From Bauldia sp963759235 (GTDB lineage Bacteria > Pseudomonadota > Alphaproteobacteria > Rhizobiales > Kaistiaceae), in NCBI GenBank assembly GCA_963759235.1, contig CAVWYO010000008.1, forward strand, positions 186,001-250,000: a stretch of DNA of 64,000 nucleotides. The letters are read 5' to 3'. A program made the position numbers and the translations under genes. Below the pieces are notes generated by a model that saw nothing but the letters and a program-made list of their open reading frames with translations, was not told where the DNA came from and did not search any database. Of this stretch, positions 7,443 to 15,931 are shown piece by piece. Positions within the stretch are counted from its first letter, which is position 1. Each line of letters opens with the position of its first letter.

Positions 7443-8072
7443 GTGACCGAGCTTCGCGTCTATCTCAAGATCGAGTCGCTCCGGCGGCAGTTCGCCGCCT
7501 ATATGGGCTCGCCGATGCGCGGCCGCGGCTACGTTCCGCTGGAGGGCATGCACTCCCTCATCGTCGAGATCGCGCCGGCGCTCGCCATCCACCGGGTCAT
7601 CGACCTCGCCCTGAAATCGGTGCCGAATGCCGAGCCGGGCATGCTCTATGTGGAACGCCAATACGGCATCCTCGAACTGCACTCCCTCGACATGGCGGAC
7701 CTCGACGAAGCCGGCAAAGCAATCCTCGACGGCATCGGCACCAGCGCCTCCGACCAGCTACGACCGCACGTCCTCTACACCGACATCGTCGAGACGGTAA
7801 CCGATCAGCACGCGGTGATCCTCAACCGCAACCGCGACGCCTCGATGATCCTGCCCGACGAGAGCCTGCTCCTCGTCGAGATGGTGCCGGCGCTGTTCGC
7901 CGCGGTCGCCGCCAACGAAGCCGAACGCGTCGCGCCCGGCCTGACGCTGGTCGATTGCCAGATGATCGGCGCCTCGGGCCGCATCTTCCTCTCCGGCGCC
8001 ACCGCCGACGCCGAGCGCGCCCGCGACCACATCCTCGCCACGCTGGAGGCGGTCGAGGGGCGTGCCAAATAG
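7443..8072 (+). CDS. BMC-T shell protein (tandem BMC domain), copy 2
   Basis: The product has 209 residues and is paralogous to the protein at 5440-6045, sharing the ERQYGILELHS-like and ILNRNRDASMILPDESLLLV-like segments and a C-terminal SGRIFLSG stretch. It starts at GTG 7443, with GAGG 8 bases upstream; I see no in-frame ATG nearby. It lies apart from the other shell genes, behind the palindromic pair, and is convergent with the kinase gene (stops 1 base apart). Two different BMC-T proteins may give two kinds of trimeric pore. Confidence 0.8.
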   Translation: MTELRVYLKIESLRRQFAAYMGSPMRGRGYVPLEGMHSLIVEIAPALAIHRVIDLALKSVPNAEPGMLYVERQYGILELHSLDMADLDEAGKAILDGIGTSASDQLRPHVLYTDIVETVTDQHAVILNRNRDASMILPDESLLLVEMVPALFAAVAANEAERVAPGLTLVDCQMIGASGRIFLSGATADAERARDHILATLEAVEGRAK

Positions 8073-8073
8073 C

Positions 8074-9081
8074 TCAGCCGAATTTGCGAAGATAATCCTC
8101 GCAGAGCGGCACGGTCGTCCGCGTATAGGAGACGCCCATCGACTGGGCGAGGTCGGTCTCGGCGTGGGAGCCGATCCAGGCGACGAGAAGCATCCGTCGC
8201 AGCATGACGAAGGTGGGGATCTCGGCCTCATCCTCCGCCGGCAGATCGAGGACGCGGCGATAGCCCTCCACCCAGGCCGCCATCAGTTCCGGCACATGCG
8301 GCTCGTGCTCGAAGAAAGAGACGGCGGTGGCCGCGTCGTAGAGGTGCCAAGAGAAGCCGGAATCGTCGAAATCGAGCACCTTCACCACGTCGCCGTCGAC
8401 CAGAAGGTTGGCGAGCCGCATGTCGCAATGGATCAGGCCGAAGCGCTCCGGCGCCTTGCCGAAGCGGTCGAGCCGCCGGCCGATCAGGGCGACCGTCTCG
8501 CCGAACAACGCCTCCTTGTCGGGGTCGAGCCCCATGCCGTCGCGCCACGAGCCCCAATGCGGCGTGGCGCCGAGGCTGGTGTGGAAATCCCAGGTCAGCC
8601 GCTCGAAGTCCGCCGGCCGCGTCCACCCCTCCGAGTGGCGGTGCATCCGCGCCGTCACCTCGCCGAGGATGCGAAACTTGTCGGTGAGGTGCTCCTTCTC
8701 CGACGGCTCCGCGCCGCTCTCCCAGTCGAACAGCACGACGTGGCGGGGCCGCGCCATCTCGGGATGGCCGACCGCCTGGATCAGGCTGCCGTCGCTGCCC
8801 GGCACCGGCACCGGCGTGATGACGACGCCGTCCTGGCGGAGCGCCTGCAGCCAGGCGAGTTCCGAGGCGATGGCGGTCCGCGAGTGGTAACCCTCGCGAT
8901 GGACCCGCATGGCGAAGCGGCGCCCGCTAGCGGCGTCGACTCGATAGGTGGCGTTCTCGGAGAGGTTGATCAGGGCGGGCGGCGCCCCGACCTCGATGCC
9001 GTAGCGGTCGAGCGCGGCCGCCGCCAGTTCACCGAGGCACTTCAACTGCTCGTCATGGGGCAGATCGTCGAAGACGGCCAT
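8074..9081 (-). CDS. APH-family kinase, probable 1-amino-2-propanol kinase
   Basis: This 335-residue protein is an aminoglycoside-phosphotransferase-fold kinase. It has the catalytic loop HCDMRLAN (His218, Asp220, Asn225) and the metal-binding DFDD at 237-240. An APH kinase in the same setting of the Mycobacterium aminoacetone microcompartment phosphorylates (S)-1-amino-2-propanol, and I infer the same role. I chose ATG 9081, which lies 19 bases after the aminotransferase stop; the longer frame to 9159 would overlap that gene. It is probably co-transcribed with the PLP enzyme. Confidence 0.85.
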   Translation of the reverse strand: MAVFDDLPHDEQLKCLGELAAAALDRYGIEVGAPPALINLSENATYRVDAASGRRFAMRVHREGYHSRTAIASELAWLQALRQDGVVITPVPVPGSDGSLIQAVGHPEMARPRHVVLFDWESGAEPSEKEHLTDKFRILGEVTARMHRHSEGWTRPADFERLTWDFHTSLGATPHWGSWRDGMGLDPDKEALFGETVALIGRRLDRFGKAPERFGLIHCDMRLANLLVDGDVVKVLDFDDSGFSWHLYDAATAVSFFEHEPHVPELMAAWVEGYRRVLDLPAEDEAEIPTFVMLRRMLLVAWIGSHAETDLAQSMGVSYTRTTVPLCEDYLRKFG

Positions 9082-9100
9082 GGAAAGGTCCGCCGGGCTC

Positions 9101-10390
9101 CTAAGCCGCCTCGCGGCGGCTGGCGGTCGGCTGGCGCATCGGCCCGCGGAGCGCGGCACGCGCCTGGCCGACGGCGGTGTCGAGTCGGTTCAGGACCTCG
9201 TCGCAAAGCCTCTGGTCGAGGAGCAGTCCCGGCTTGAACTGGAGGGCGCGCGGATCGAGGGCGGAATAGATCGCCCAGACGCCGTTGGCGTAGCAGGTGC
9301 GCATGACCTCGACGGCGCCCTGCGGGTGGTCGAATTCGAGGCCGAGGATCAGCCCGCGCTGGCGGATGCCGACGAAGAAATCCGGGTGGTGCGCCTGGAT
9401 CTGGTTGAGGCCCTGGCGGAGATAGTGGGCGACGTAGTGGCACTGCGAACGGGTCTCGGGCCGGGTGACAATCTCCATCACCTTGTGGGCGGCGATGCAG
9501 CCGAGCTCGGCGCCGCCGAAGCTCGACATGTGGCCCCAGCCGTCCTCCTTCAGCCAGGCCGCCGACTTCTCGTTGGCGACGACGACGGCGATCGGATAGA
9601 TGCCGCCCGAAATGCCCTTGCCGGTGACCAGCATGTCGGGAACGACGCCGTAGGTGTCGACGCACCACATCTCGCCGGAGCGCATCAGGCCGGTCTGCAC
9701 CTCGTCGGCGATGTAGAGGGTGCCGACCTTCTCGCACATCTCCTTGATCGCCTTGAGGTAGCCCGGCATCGGCATCGGGAAGCCGTAGGTCGCCGGGATC
9801 GACTCGATGATGACGCAGGCCGCGTCGCCCTGCATGATCGCCGCCTCCATGGCGTCGAGATCGTTGAAGGGGACCTTGGTGACCTCGTCCTCGCTCGCTT
9901 CGGAAAGGAAGAGCTTGGAGAAGCGGTCGTCGCCGACCTTGACGGCAAGGCCGGTATGGCCGTGGTAGCAGCGCTGCAGGCAGATGAGGCGACGGCGCTG
10001 CGTCGCGTGACGGGCGCTCTTCAGGGCGATGTCGATCGCTTCGCCGCCGCCCGAGGCGTACATCGAATATTGCAGCCCCTCCGGCGTGTGCTTCGCCAGC
10101 ATCTCGGCGAGCTTGGTGCGCATCAGCGCCGGAAAATGGTGGTTGCCGATGTCGAAGTGCTCCATGCCCTCCTTGACCGCGGCGATGACCTCCGGGTTGC
10201 GATGGCCGAGGCTATAAGTGCCGCCGTTGAGGTGGAGGTCGATCAGACGTCGGCCGTCCATGTCGTAGAGGTAGTAGGCCTCGCGGCGGTCGATGACGAG
10301 ATCGACGCCGACCCGCTGCCATTCCAGCGTCTTGCCGGGATTCCAGTACTGGATGGTCTTGGCGATGAAGTCGTCCTTGGCCTTGCTCAC
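9101..10390 (-). CDS. Class III PLP enzyme (aminotransferase family, probable O-phospho-amine lyase)
   Basis: The 429-residue product is a fold-type I class III aminotransferase-family protein, with ADEVQTG (Asp229 binding the pyridine nitrogen) and TGKGISGG (Lys258 forming the Schiff base). I chose GTG 10390 because a perfect AAGGAGG lies just upstream; open frame continues to 11023, but it crosses the divergent SDR. Beside a dedicated amino-alcohol kinase, members of this family such as ethanolamine-phosphate phospho-lyase eliminate phosphate and ammonia to give an aldehyde. That would feed propanal to the encapsulated dehydrogenase. A true transaminase role cannot be excluded. Confidence 0.87.
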   Translation of the reverse strand: MSKAKDDFIAKTIQYWNPGKTLEWQRVGVDLVIDRREAYYLYDMDGRRLIDLHLNGGTYSLGHRNPEVIAAVKEGMEHFDIGNHHFPALMRTKLAEMLAKHTPEGLQYSMYASGGGEAIDIALKSARHATQRRRLICLQRCYHGHTGLAVKVGDDRFSKLFLSEASEDEVTKVPFNDLDAMEAAIMQGDAACVIIESIPATYGFPMPMPGYLKAIKEMCEKVGTLYIADEVQTGLMRSGEMWCVDTYGVVPDMLVTGKGISGGIYPIAVVVANEKSAAWLKEDGWGHMSSFGGAELGCIAAHKVMEIVTRPETRSQCHYVAHYLRQGLNQIQAHHPDFFVGIRQRGLILGLEFDHPQGAVEVMRTCYANGVWAIYSALDPRALQFKPGLLLDQRLCDEVLNRLDTAVGQARAALRGPMRQPTASRREAA

Positions 10391-10475
10391 GACGCCACCT
10401 CCTTGGGGGCCGGCCCCGGCCGACCGGTTGTCTGCCTGATGATGGGGAAGACTAGGCCCCCTCCCCCTCAGCCGA

Positions 10476-10503
10476 CTTGACACAAGCTTCGAGGGAATTG
10501 ACA
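10476..10503. promoter_or_regulatory. Candidate AraC operator: TTGACA repeated at 21 bp
   Basis: CTTGACA at 10476-10482 and ATTGACA at 10497-10503 are exactly 21 bp apart, with a 14-base spacer. This is the same heptamer and spacing as the minus strand of 3729-3756. It lies in the divergent gap (10391-10546) between the PLP enzyme/kinase pair and the SDR, so one regulator could control both directions. Confidence 0.6.
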
Positions 10504-10546
10504 CCTCGTGCCAGGCTCGGGAGACGAGGAAAAGCGAGGGCGGGCA

Positions 10547-11308
10547 ATGATTCTGGAGGGACGCGTAGCGATCGTCACCGGCGCTGGCTCGGGCATCGGC
10601 CGGGCCGGCGCCTTGATCATGGCGCGGGAGGGCGCCGCGGTGGTCGTCGCCGACCGTGACGGCGCCGCCGGCGAGGCGACGGCGCGAGCGATCACGCAAG
10701 CCGACGGGCGAGCCCTGGCGATCGAGACCGACGTCGGCGACGACTTGGCGCAGGAGCATCTGGTCGAAGCGGCGCTCGGCGCCTTCGCACGGATCGACAT
10801 CCTCCACAGCCACGCCGGCATCCAGGTCGAGGGCGCGCTGGAACAGGTCGACCCGGACGGAATGGACGCATCCTGGCGGATCAACGTGCGCGCCCATTTC
10901 CGCCTCGCCCGCCTGGTGATGCCGCATATGCGGGCGCTCGGCAAAGGCGCGATCATCGTCACCTCGTCGAACTCCGGCGTCTTCTACGACCACGAGATGA
11001 TCGCCTACGCCACCTCCAAGCACGCGGCGGTGGCGATGGTGAAGCAGATCGCCATCGACTACGGCAAATACGGCGTCCGGGTGAACGCCCTTTGCCCCGG
11101 CTGGGTCGATACGCCGTTCAACGACGCCTTTACCCGCCAGATGGGCGGCCGCGAGGCGCTCCTCGCCTACGTCAGGGACAAGATCCCGATGGGCCGGTTT
11201 GCCGCGGTTGACGAGATCGCCGAAGCGATCCTCTTCCTCGCCTCGGACCGGTCATCGTTCATGACCGGCCACGCGCTGGTGATCGACGGCGGCGAGTGCA
11301 TCGCCTGA
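10547..11308 (+). CDS. SDR-family oxidoreductase, probable aminoacetone/1-amino-2-propanol dehydrogenase
   Basis: This classical SDR of 253 residues has TGAGSGIG at 11-18, Ser140/141, and YATSK with Tyr154 and Lys158. The usual NNAG motif is replaced by HSHAG near residue 87, a small oddity. I chose ATG 10547, with GAGGG a few bases upstream. It is divergent from the PLP enzyme and shares the putative AraC operator. In the mycobacterial system an SDR converts aminoacetone to 1-amino-2-propanol, which fits this gene better than the SDR at 1770 because of the shared operator. Confidence 0.84.
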   Translation: MILEGRVAIVTGAGSGIGRAGALIMAREGAAVVVADRDGAAGEATARAITQADGRALAIETDVGDDLAQEHLVEAALGAFARIDILHSHAGIQVEGALEQVDPDGMDASWRINVRAHFRLARLVMPHMRALGKGAIIVTSSNSGVFYDHEMIAYATSKHAAVAMVKQIAIDYGKYGVRVNALCPGWVDTPFNDAFTRQMGGREALLAYVRDKIPMGRFAAVDEIAEAILFLASDRSSFMTGHALVIDGGECIA

Positions 11309-11408
11309 GCTTCATATCCGGCGCCAACGGCGTGGCTACGCCATCGGCCGAAGCCGCATAACTTCCCATCACGAAGAAACATGTTAGCACTTCTGGTATT
11401 ATCGTCGC

Positions 11409-11422
11409 TGCAAGCGGTTGCA
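11409..11422. promoter_or_regulatory. LacI-type operator TGCAAGCGGTTGCA
   Basis: An imperfect 14-bp palindrome with a central CG dyad lies upstream of the LacI gene. It differs from the operator at 19093-19106 at one position, which suggests autoregulation within one regulon. Confidence 0.6.
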
Positions 11423-11477
11423 ACCGCCATGGGGCGAACGCCAACCCGGCCTCGACCGAATGCCGGCTGAAGGTCTT

Positions 11478-11491
11478 TGTAAACGTTTTCA
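11478..11491. promoter_or_regulatory. LacI-type operator TGTAAACGTTTTCA
   Basis: This second CG-centred palindrome (half-sites TGTAAAC and TGAAAAC) lies about 100 bases before the LacI start. It belongs to the same broad class but is a different sequence from the TGCAA sites, so it may be bound by another LacI protein or be a weaker site. Confidence 0.45.
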
Positions 11492-11591
11492 TCATCGACA
11501 AGTTGAAATGATTGAGTAAAGAGGTTGCTGACCGCCGTGTGCCTATCATTTGCGGACTTCGGCACGCACGGCGGTGGAGAAAGCGCGTTCA

Positions 11592-12677
11592 ATGGCGGGA
11601 ACCAGCAGACGAAGCAGGGTGAAGGCGGTGTCGGACGCCGCGGCTGCACCGGCCTCGACCATGGGCGCCGACCGCCGCGTGACGGCGCGAGAGGTTGCCG
11701 AACTGGCCGGCGTTTCGATCTCCGCCGTGTCGCGGACTTTCACCAAGGGCGCCAGCGTCTCGGCGGAGAAGCGCGAGAGGGTTCTCGCCGCCACCCGTTC
11801 GCTCGGCTATCAGCCGAACCTCCTCGCCCGCAGCCTGATGACGCGGCGCACCGAACTGATCGGTCTGGTCTGCAACAACTTTGACAATCCCGCCTTCATG
11901 GAGATCTTCGACCTGTTCACCCGGCGCTTGCAGCAGCGCGGCCTGCGACCGCTGCTTGCCAACCTGTCCGGTGGCGCCCGGCCGCACGCCGCGCTGGAAA
12001 TGCTCCTCCAATACAATGTCGACGGGGTGATCGTCGCCTCCTCGACGCTCCCTCACCCGTTCGCCGAAGCCTGCGCCGAAGCGCGCCTGCCGGTGGTCCA
12101 GGCGTTCGGCCGCCCCGGCGGCAAGGTCGCCGTGAACATCGTCGGCGCGGACAATATCCAGGGCGGCCGTCTTGCCGGCGATATCCTCTGCCAGCGCGGC
12201 TACCGCAATATTGCCTTCCTCGGCGGCCCGCAGACGGGGACGTCGACGGCGGACCGTCTCCGCGGTTTCCGCGAGCGGCTGCTGCGGGACGGGCTCCACC
12301 CCGTCGCCGAGGTCTATGGCCACTCCTATTCGCACGAGGCGGGGAGCACGCTGATGCACCAGCTGTTGAAGAACGGCGGCATCGACGCGGTCTTTTGCGG
12401 AGACGACATCCTCGCCATGGGGGCGCTCGACGCCTGCCGGGAGGCCGGGGTCAGCGTGCCGGCCGAGATCGGCGTCATCGGGTTCAACGACATGGCCATG
12501 GCGTCGTGGCCGGCCTACAACCTCACGACGATCCGTCAGCCGATCGGCGAAATCATCGTCAGCGCCGTCGAGATCATGCTGCGCATCGTCGATCGACCGG
12601 AGAGCCCCACCGAGGAGCGCCTGTTCTCCTGCGAAAGCGTCGTGCGGGGGACCTTGAAGGAGCGCGCGGTCGGCTGA
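11592..12677 (+). CDS. LacI-family transcriptional regulator (inositol-like module)
   Basis: The product has 361 residues from ATG 11592: a helix-turn-helix at about 30-50 (TAREVAELAGVSISAVSRTF), a hinge helix, then a periplasmic-binding-protein-like effector domain with the usual FCGDDILAMGALDACREAG segment. A GTGGAGA site precedes 11592; ATG 11661 is a possible shorter start. It is convergent with the sugar importer operon and carries candidate operators just upstream. Matching palindromes occur before the importer/dioxygenase unit and between the divergent iol-like units, so I infer it represses all of them until its sugar binds. Confidence 0.87.
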   Translation: MAGTSRRSRVKAVSDAAAAPASTMGADRRVTAREVAELAGVSISAVSRTFTKGASVSAEKRERVLAATRSLGYQPNLLARSLMTRRTELIGLVCNNFDNPAFMEIFDLFTRRLQQRGLRPLLANLSGGARPHAALEMLLQYNVDGVIVASSTLPHPFAEACAEARLPVVQAFGRPGGKVAVNIVGADNIQGGRLAGDILCQRGYRNIAFLGGPQTGTSTADRLRGFRERLLRDGLHPVAEVYGHSYSHEAGSTLMHQLLKNGGIDAVFCGDDILAMGALDACREAGVSVPAEIGVIGFNDMAMASWPAYNLTTIRQPIGEIIVSAVEIMLRIVDRPESPTEERLFSCESVVRGTLKERAVG

Positions 12678-12700
12678 CCGCCCCCTGGCCCCAAAACAAT

Positions 12701-12733
12701 CGCGATCCGGCTCGACGGACGAACCGGATCGCG
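12701..12733. terminator. Bidirectional stem-loop between convergent genes
   Basis: CGCGATCCGG (12701-12710) and CCGGATCGCG (12724-12733) form a perfect 10-bp stem with a 13-base loop. It lies between the LacI stop and the binding-protein stop. T-runs are weak on both sides, so it may end or simply protect the transcripts. Confidence 0.65.
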
Positions 12734-12772
12734 TTGGGCGGAACGCGTCCGCCGGCGGGATGAGCCGAAGGG

Positions 12773-13867
12773 TTACAGCCGCAAGCCGAGTTCCCCCGCC
12801 CGGGTCAGGACGATCTGGGCGCGGTCGTCGAACATCTTGAGATTATCCTTGGTGACGACCGCGGTTCCGGTGTTCATCACCGGCGGAAAGTTCAGGCGCT
12901 CCAGGCGGGCCCAGGCGGCCGCCGCCGAAAGGTAGCCCTGGTTATAGAGCTCCTGCTCGACCGCCAGGTTGATGTAGCCTTTCTCGATGCCTTCGTTGAT
13001 GTCGGGCCCGGTATCGGTGCCGGCGATCGGAAAGTCGCCCGGCTTGTGGCCGGCTTGCTCGAGCATCTGGTACGCGGCCACCATGCTCGAATAGCCGCTC
13101 GGCATGAAGCCGAGGAACTTGTCGCCAAGCCCGTTCATCACGCTCGAGTAGAGCGGGATGGACTGGGCGATGTCGTGCGACTGATCGGCGAATTCCTGCA
13201 CCGTGAACTTCGTGCCCTGCTTCTGGTTTGTCTCGTCGAGGCCGGCGATACCGCCGAGCTTGCGGTCGTTCAGCACCGGATGCCCCGGCTCGGCATTGCC
13301 GAAGACGATGACGCCTTCCTTCTTGCCGTGGTCGACCAGCCACTTGGCCAGCCAGCGTCCGACGATCAGGCCCTGATCGTAGCCGCCGGCGCCGACAAAC
13401 CCCCAACCGTGGGCCGCGCGGATGTCCTCGATGCAGGAATTGTTGAGGAGCACCAGGATGCCGTCGTTCTCTGCCTCGACCAGCGGCGCCTCGACCGCCG
13501 GGTTGGTGATCGTGCTGACCAGCACGTCCGGCTTCGCCTGGATGGCGAGCTTGACCTGGTTGACGTTGTCCTCGGCGCTGTACGACCCGCCGGGAACCCC
13601 GACCTTCTGATAGGTCCAGCCGGCCTGCTCGCAGAAATCGTTGAAGCCGACGTCGAGAGCCAGATTCCATTCGCCGATGCTGTGGGTGACCCACATGATC
13701 TTGCGCGGCGGGCCGTTGGCTGCTGCGAGCGCGACGCTTCCCGGGCCCGTCGCCACCAAGGAAGCCCCGGCCACGGCGGCGCCGGCCAACAGGCTGCCCC
13801 GCAGGAACCGGCGGCGGTCTTCGCTGGCGACCGTCGTCTGGTCGCGTTCTTTCTTGTCTTTCATCAT
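12773..13867 (-). CDS. Sugar ABC transporter substrate-binding protein, Tat-exported
   Basis: The product has 364 residues and belongs to the ribose/inositol-type periplasmic binding proteins (peripla_BP_4 class). Near residue 18 it has a twin-arginine signal, RRRFLRGSLL, followed by a hydrophobic stretch, so it is probably exported folded. I chose ATG 13867 because AAGGAAAGGAAA lies just upstream. It is the last gene of the minus-strand unit dioxygenase, ATPase, permease, binding protein. The neighbouring iol-like enzymes suggest an inositol or related cyclitol or sugar as ligand. Confidence 0.87.
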   Translation of the reverse strand: MMKDKKERDQTTVASEDRRRFLRGSLLAGAAVAGASLVATGPGSVALAAANGPPRKIMWVTHSIGEWNLALDVGFNDFCEQAGWTYQKVGVPGGSYSAEDNVNQVKLAIQAKPDVLVSTITNPAVEAPLVEAENDGILVLLNNSCIEDIRAAHGWGFVGAGGYDQGLIVGRWLAKWLVDHGKKEGVIVFGNAEPGHPVLNDRKLGGIAGLDETNQKQGTKFTVQEFADQSHDIAQSIPLYSSVMNGLGDKFLGFMPSGYSSMVAAYQMLEQAGHKPGDFPIAGTDTGPDINEGIEKGYINLAVEQELYNQGYLSAAAAWARLERLNFPPVMNTGTAVVTKDNLKMFDDRAQIVLTRAGELGLRL

Positions 13868-13920
13868 GGCATTTCCTTTCCTTGTGGTTTTGCTGGATGA
13901 GCCCGGTTTGTCCGGTGTTC

Positions 13921-14994
13921 TCAATTGCCGCGACGGAACGGTGCGGTTCGGGTGGTAATTCGCGTGCCTGACCGGCGCAGGACCACGTCGATGATGCCGG
14001 CGACGATAATGATGCCGCCGGAGGCGAGCAGGCCCGATGCAGGCGGAAAGCCGAAGAGGACGAGGCCGTTGGTGACCATGCCGAGAATGATGGCGCCGAC
14101 CACGGTGCCCCAGATGTTGCCGTCGCCGCCGGTCAGCGCGGCACCGCCGATCAGCACCGCTCCGATCACCTGAAGCTCAAAGCCGATGCCGGTGCCGGGG
14201 GAGGCGCTCTTCAGCCATGCTCCCTGAAGGACCGCGATCAGGGCGCAGGCGAAGCCGACGAGAACGAAGGTGATCAGCTTGATGCGCCGCGTCGGGATGC
14301 CCATCTCGCGGGCCGCCGCTTCGTTGCCGCCGGTGGCGTAGACCCAGTAGCCGAATTTCGTCCCGCTGAGGACGATCGCGCCGAGGATGCAAACGGCGGC
14401 GAACCAGATCACCTGTACCGGAACGACCCCGACCGCGCCGCCGCCGATGGCGAAGAAGGACGATTGGAGGTCGCGAGGGTAGGAAATCGGGAAGTTGCCG
14501 GACACCGCCAGCGCGGCGCCGCGCAGCAGGCTCAGCATGCCGAGTGTCACGACAAAGGCGCGGACGCCGATGTAGACCGTGACGATGCCGTTCACCAGCC
14601 CGACAACCACCCCGTAGCCGAGGATGAGGAGAGCGGCGAGCCACGGGCCGAGCGCCAGGCCGGCGATCAGCCAGCCGAGCAGGATCGTGCCGAAGCCGTA
14701 GATTGAGCCGACCGAGAGGTCGAGCTCGCCGGCGATCAGGAGATAGGTCCAGGCGACCGCAACGATGCCTATGAAGGCGGTACCTCGCGCGATGTCGAGG
14801 AGGTTGCTGACCGACAGGAAGTTGTTCGCCTTGGCCGAGAAGAAGACGAAGATAATGATCGCCACCACGGTCATCGCGGCCTGGCGGGTGACCAGGTTCT
14901 CCCGCGCCCAGATCGCCGGAGTCGTCCTCTCCTCGGCGACGGCGGGGGCCGGCGCGTTGATCGGGACGGGTTGAGCGAGATCCGCTTCCTTCAC
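13921..14994 (-). CDS. Sugar ABC transporter permease (RbsC-like)
   Basis: This 357-residue membrane protein of the BPD_transp_2 class has many hydrophobic segments and the characteristic GTAFIGIVAVAWTYLLIAGE and LDLSVGSIYGFG stretches near residues 70-105. It starts at GTG 14994, preceded by GGGAAG, and would form the channel of the ribose-type importer with the ATPase at 15029. A 53-base gap separates it from the binding-protein gene. Confidence 0.9.
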   Translation of the reverse strand: MKEADLAQPVPINAPAPAVAEERTTPAIWARENLVTRQAAMTVVAIIIFVFFSAKANNFLSVSNLLDIARGTAFIGIVAVAWTYLLIAGELDLSVGSIYGFGTILLGWLIAGLALGPWLAALLILGYGVVVGLVNGIVTVYIGVRAFVVTLGMLSLLRGAALAVSGNFPISYPRDLQSSFFAIGGGAVGVVPVQVIWFAAVCILGAIVLSGTKFGYWVYATGGNEAAAREMGIPTRRIKLITFVLVGFACALIAVLQGAWLKSASPGTGIGFELQVIGAVLIGGAALTGGDGNIWGTVVGAIILGMVTNGLVLFGFPPASGLLASGGIIIVAGIIDVVLRRSGTRITTRTAPFRRGN

Positions 14995-15028
14995 GATGGC
15001 TTCCCGTTTCTCCCGGTGACGCCGCCCA

Positions 15029-15763
15029 TCACAAAGTGCCGCTTGTCAAAAGACTGATGATGTCGTGCTTGCTGGTCTGGTTGGCCGCCACGTCGGCGAC
15101 CTTGGCGCCATGGCGGAAGACGACGATCCGGTCGGCCAGCTCGAACACGCTTTCGAGGTTGTGGCTGATCAGCAGCAAGGCGTGACCTTCGCCGCGAAGC
15201 GTCACCATCAGGTCCTTGACCTTGCCCGCTTCGCGTACGCCAAGGGCCGCGGTCGGCTCGTCGAGCAAGGTGATCTGACCGCCCTGCTGCCAGGCGCGCG
15301 CCACGGCGATCGCCTGCCGCTGGCCACCGGAGAGGCTGCCCACCCGGGCGCGCACCGAAGGCAGGCCGACCCGCAGCGCCGAGATCGTCTGCCGGGCTTC
15401 GCGACGCATCCGCCGTCGATCGACGAAATAGCGAAAGCGAACCGGTTCGCGGCCAAGAAACATGTTGTGGGCGACATCGCGCTCGTTGACCAGCGCCAGG
15501 TCCTGAAACACCGTCGAGATGCCGAGCTGCATCGCCCGTTGCGGCGAATCGATTCGGGTCTGGTGGCCGTTGACCCGGATCTCGCCCTCGTCCGGGTGGT
15601 GGACGCCGGAGAGAATCTTGACGAAGGTCGATTTGCCGGCACCGTTGTCGCCGACCAGGGCGACGATTTCCGAGGTGGACAGCGCCAGGTCGACGCCACT
15701 CAGCGCCGTGATGCCACCGAAGTGCTTGACGATGCCTGTTGCCTCGAGGACCAGCTCCGGCAT
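15029..15763 (-). CDS. Sugar ABC transporter ATP-binding protein (single-domain RbsA-like)
   Basis: The product has 244 residues: Walker A GDNGAGKST near residue 38, signature LSGGQ, Walker B ITLLDEPTAAL and the switch histidine in LLISHN. It carries one nucleotide-binding domain, not the two fused domains of RbsA, so it should dimerise. I chose ATG 15763 with GGGAGAAA 8 bases upstream; frame to 15883 remains open but lacks support. It sits between the dioxygenase and permease genes. Confidence 0.9.
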   Translation of the reverse strand: MPELVLEATGIVKHFGGITALSGVDLALSTSEIVALVGDNGAGKSTFVKILSGVHHPDEGEIRVNGHQTRIDSPQRAMQLGISTVFQDLALVNERDVAHNMFLGREPVRFRYFVDRRRMRREARQTISALRVGLPSVRARVGSLSGGQRQAIAVARAWQQGGQITLLDEPTAALGVREAGKVKDLMVTLRGEGHALLLISHNLESVFELADRIVVFRHGAKVADVAANQTSKHDIISLLTSGTL

Positions 15764-15931
15764 GTCTTTGCGTTTCTCCCTTGACCGCTCGTCCCTTCTT
15801 GCGGGGCGTAACGGGCCGCCGAATGCCGGCGCTTCTACGGTGGCTCGCCGCCCTCCCCGGTCCCCCGGATCGTTCGGGATCAACCACCGGCAAACTCGCT
15901 CTCTCCTCTGGCGCCGGGCGGCCGGCGGCGC

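Noticed and set aside
7180..7446. 88-codon plus-strand frame between BMC-H and BMC-T copy 2
   Set aside because: It consists largely of the two palindromic repeat elements, has no ribosome site and no protein-like composition.
9080..10480. 466-codon open frame on the plus strand
   Set aside because: It is antisense to the class III PLP enzyme, whose Lys258 and Asp229 motifs and perfect ribosome site show the true strand.
10476..10503. The TTGACA hexamers read as two -35 promoter boxes
   Set aside because: No matching -10 boxes lie 16-18 bases downstream, and the same motif with the same 21-bp spacing recurs inverted at 3729-3756, which fits an operator better.
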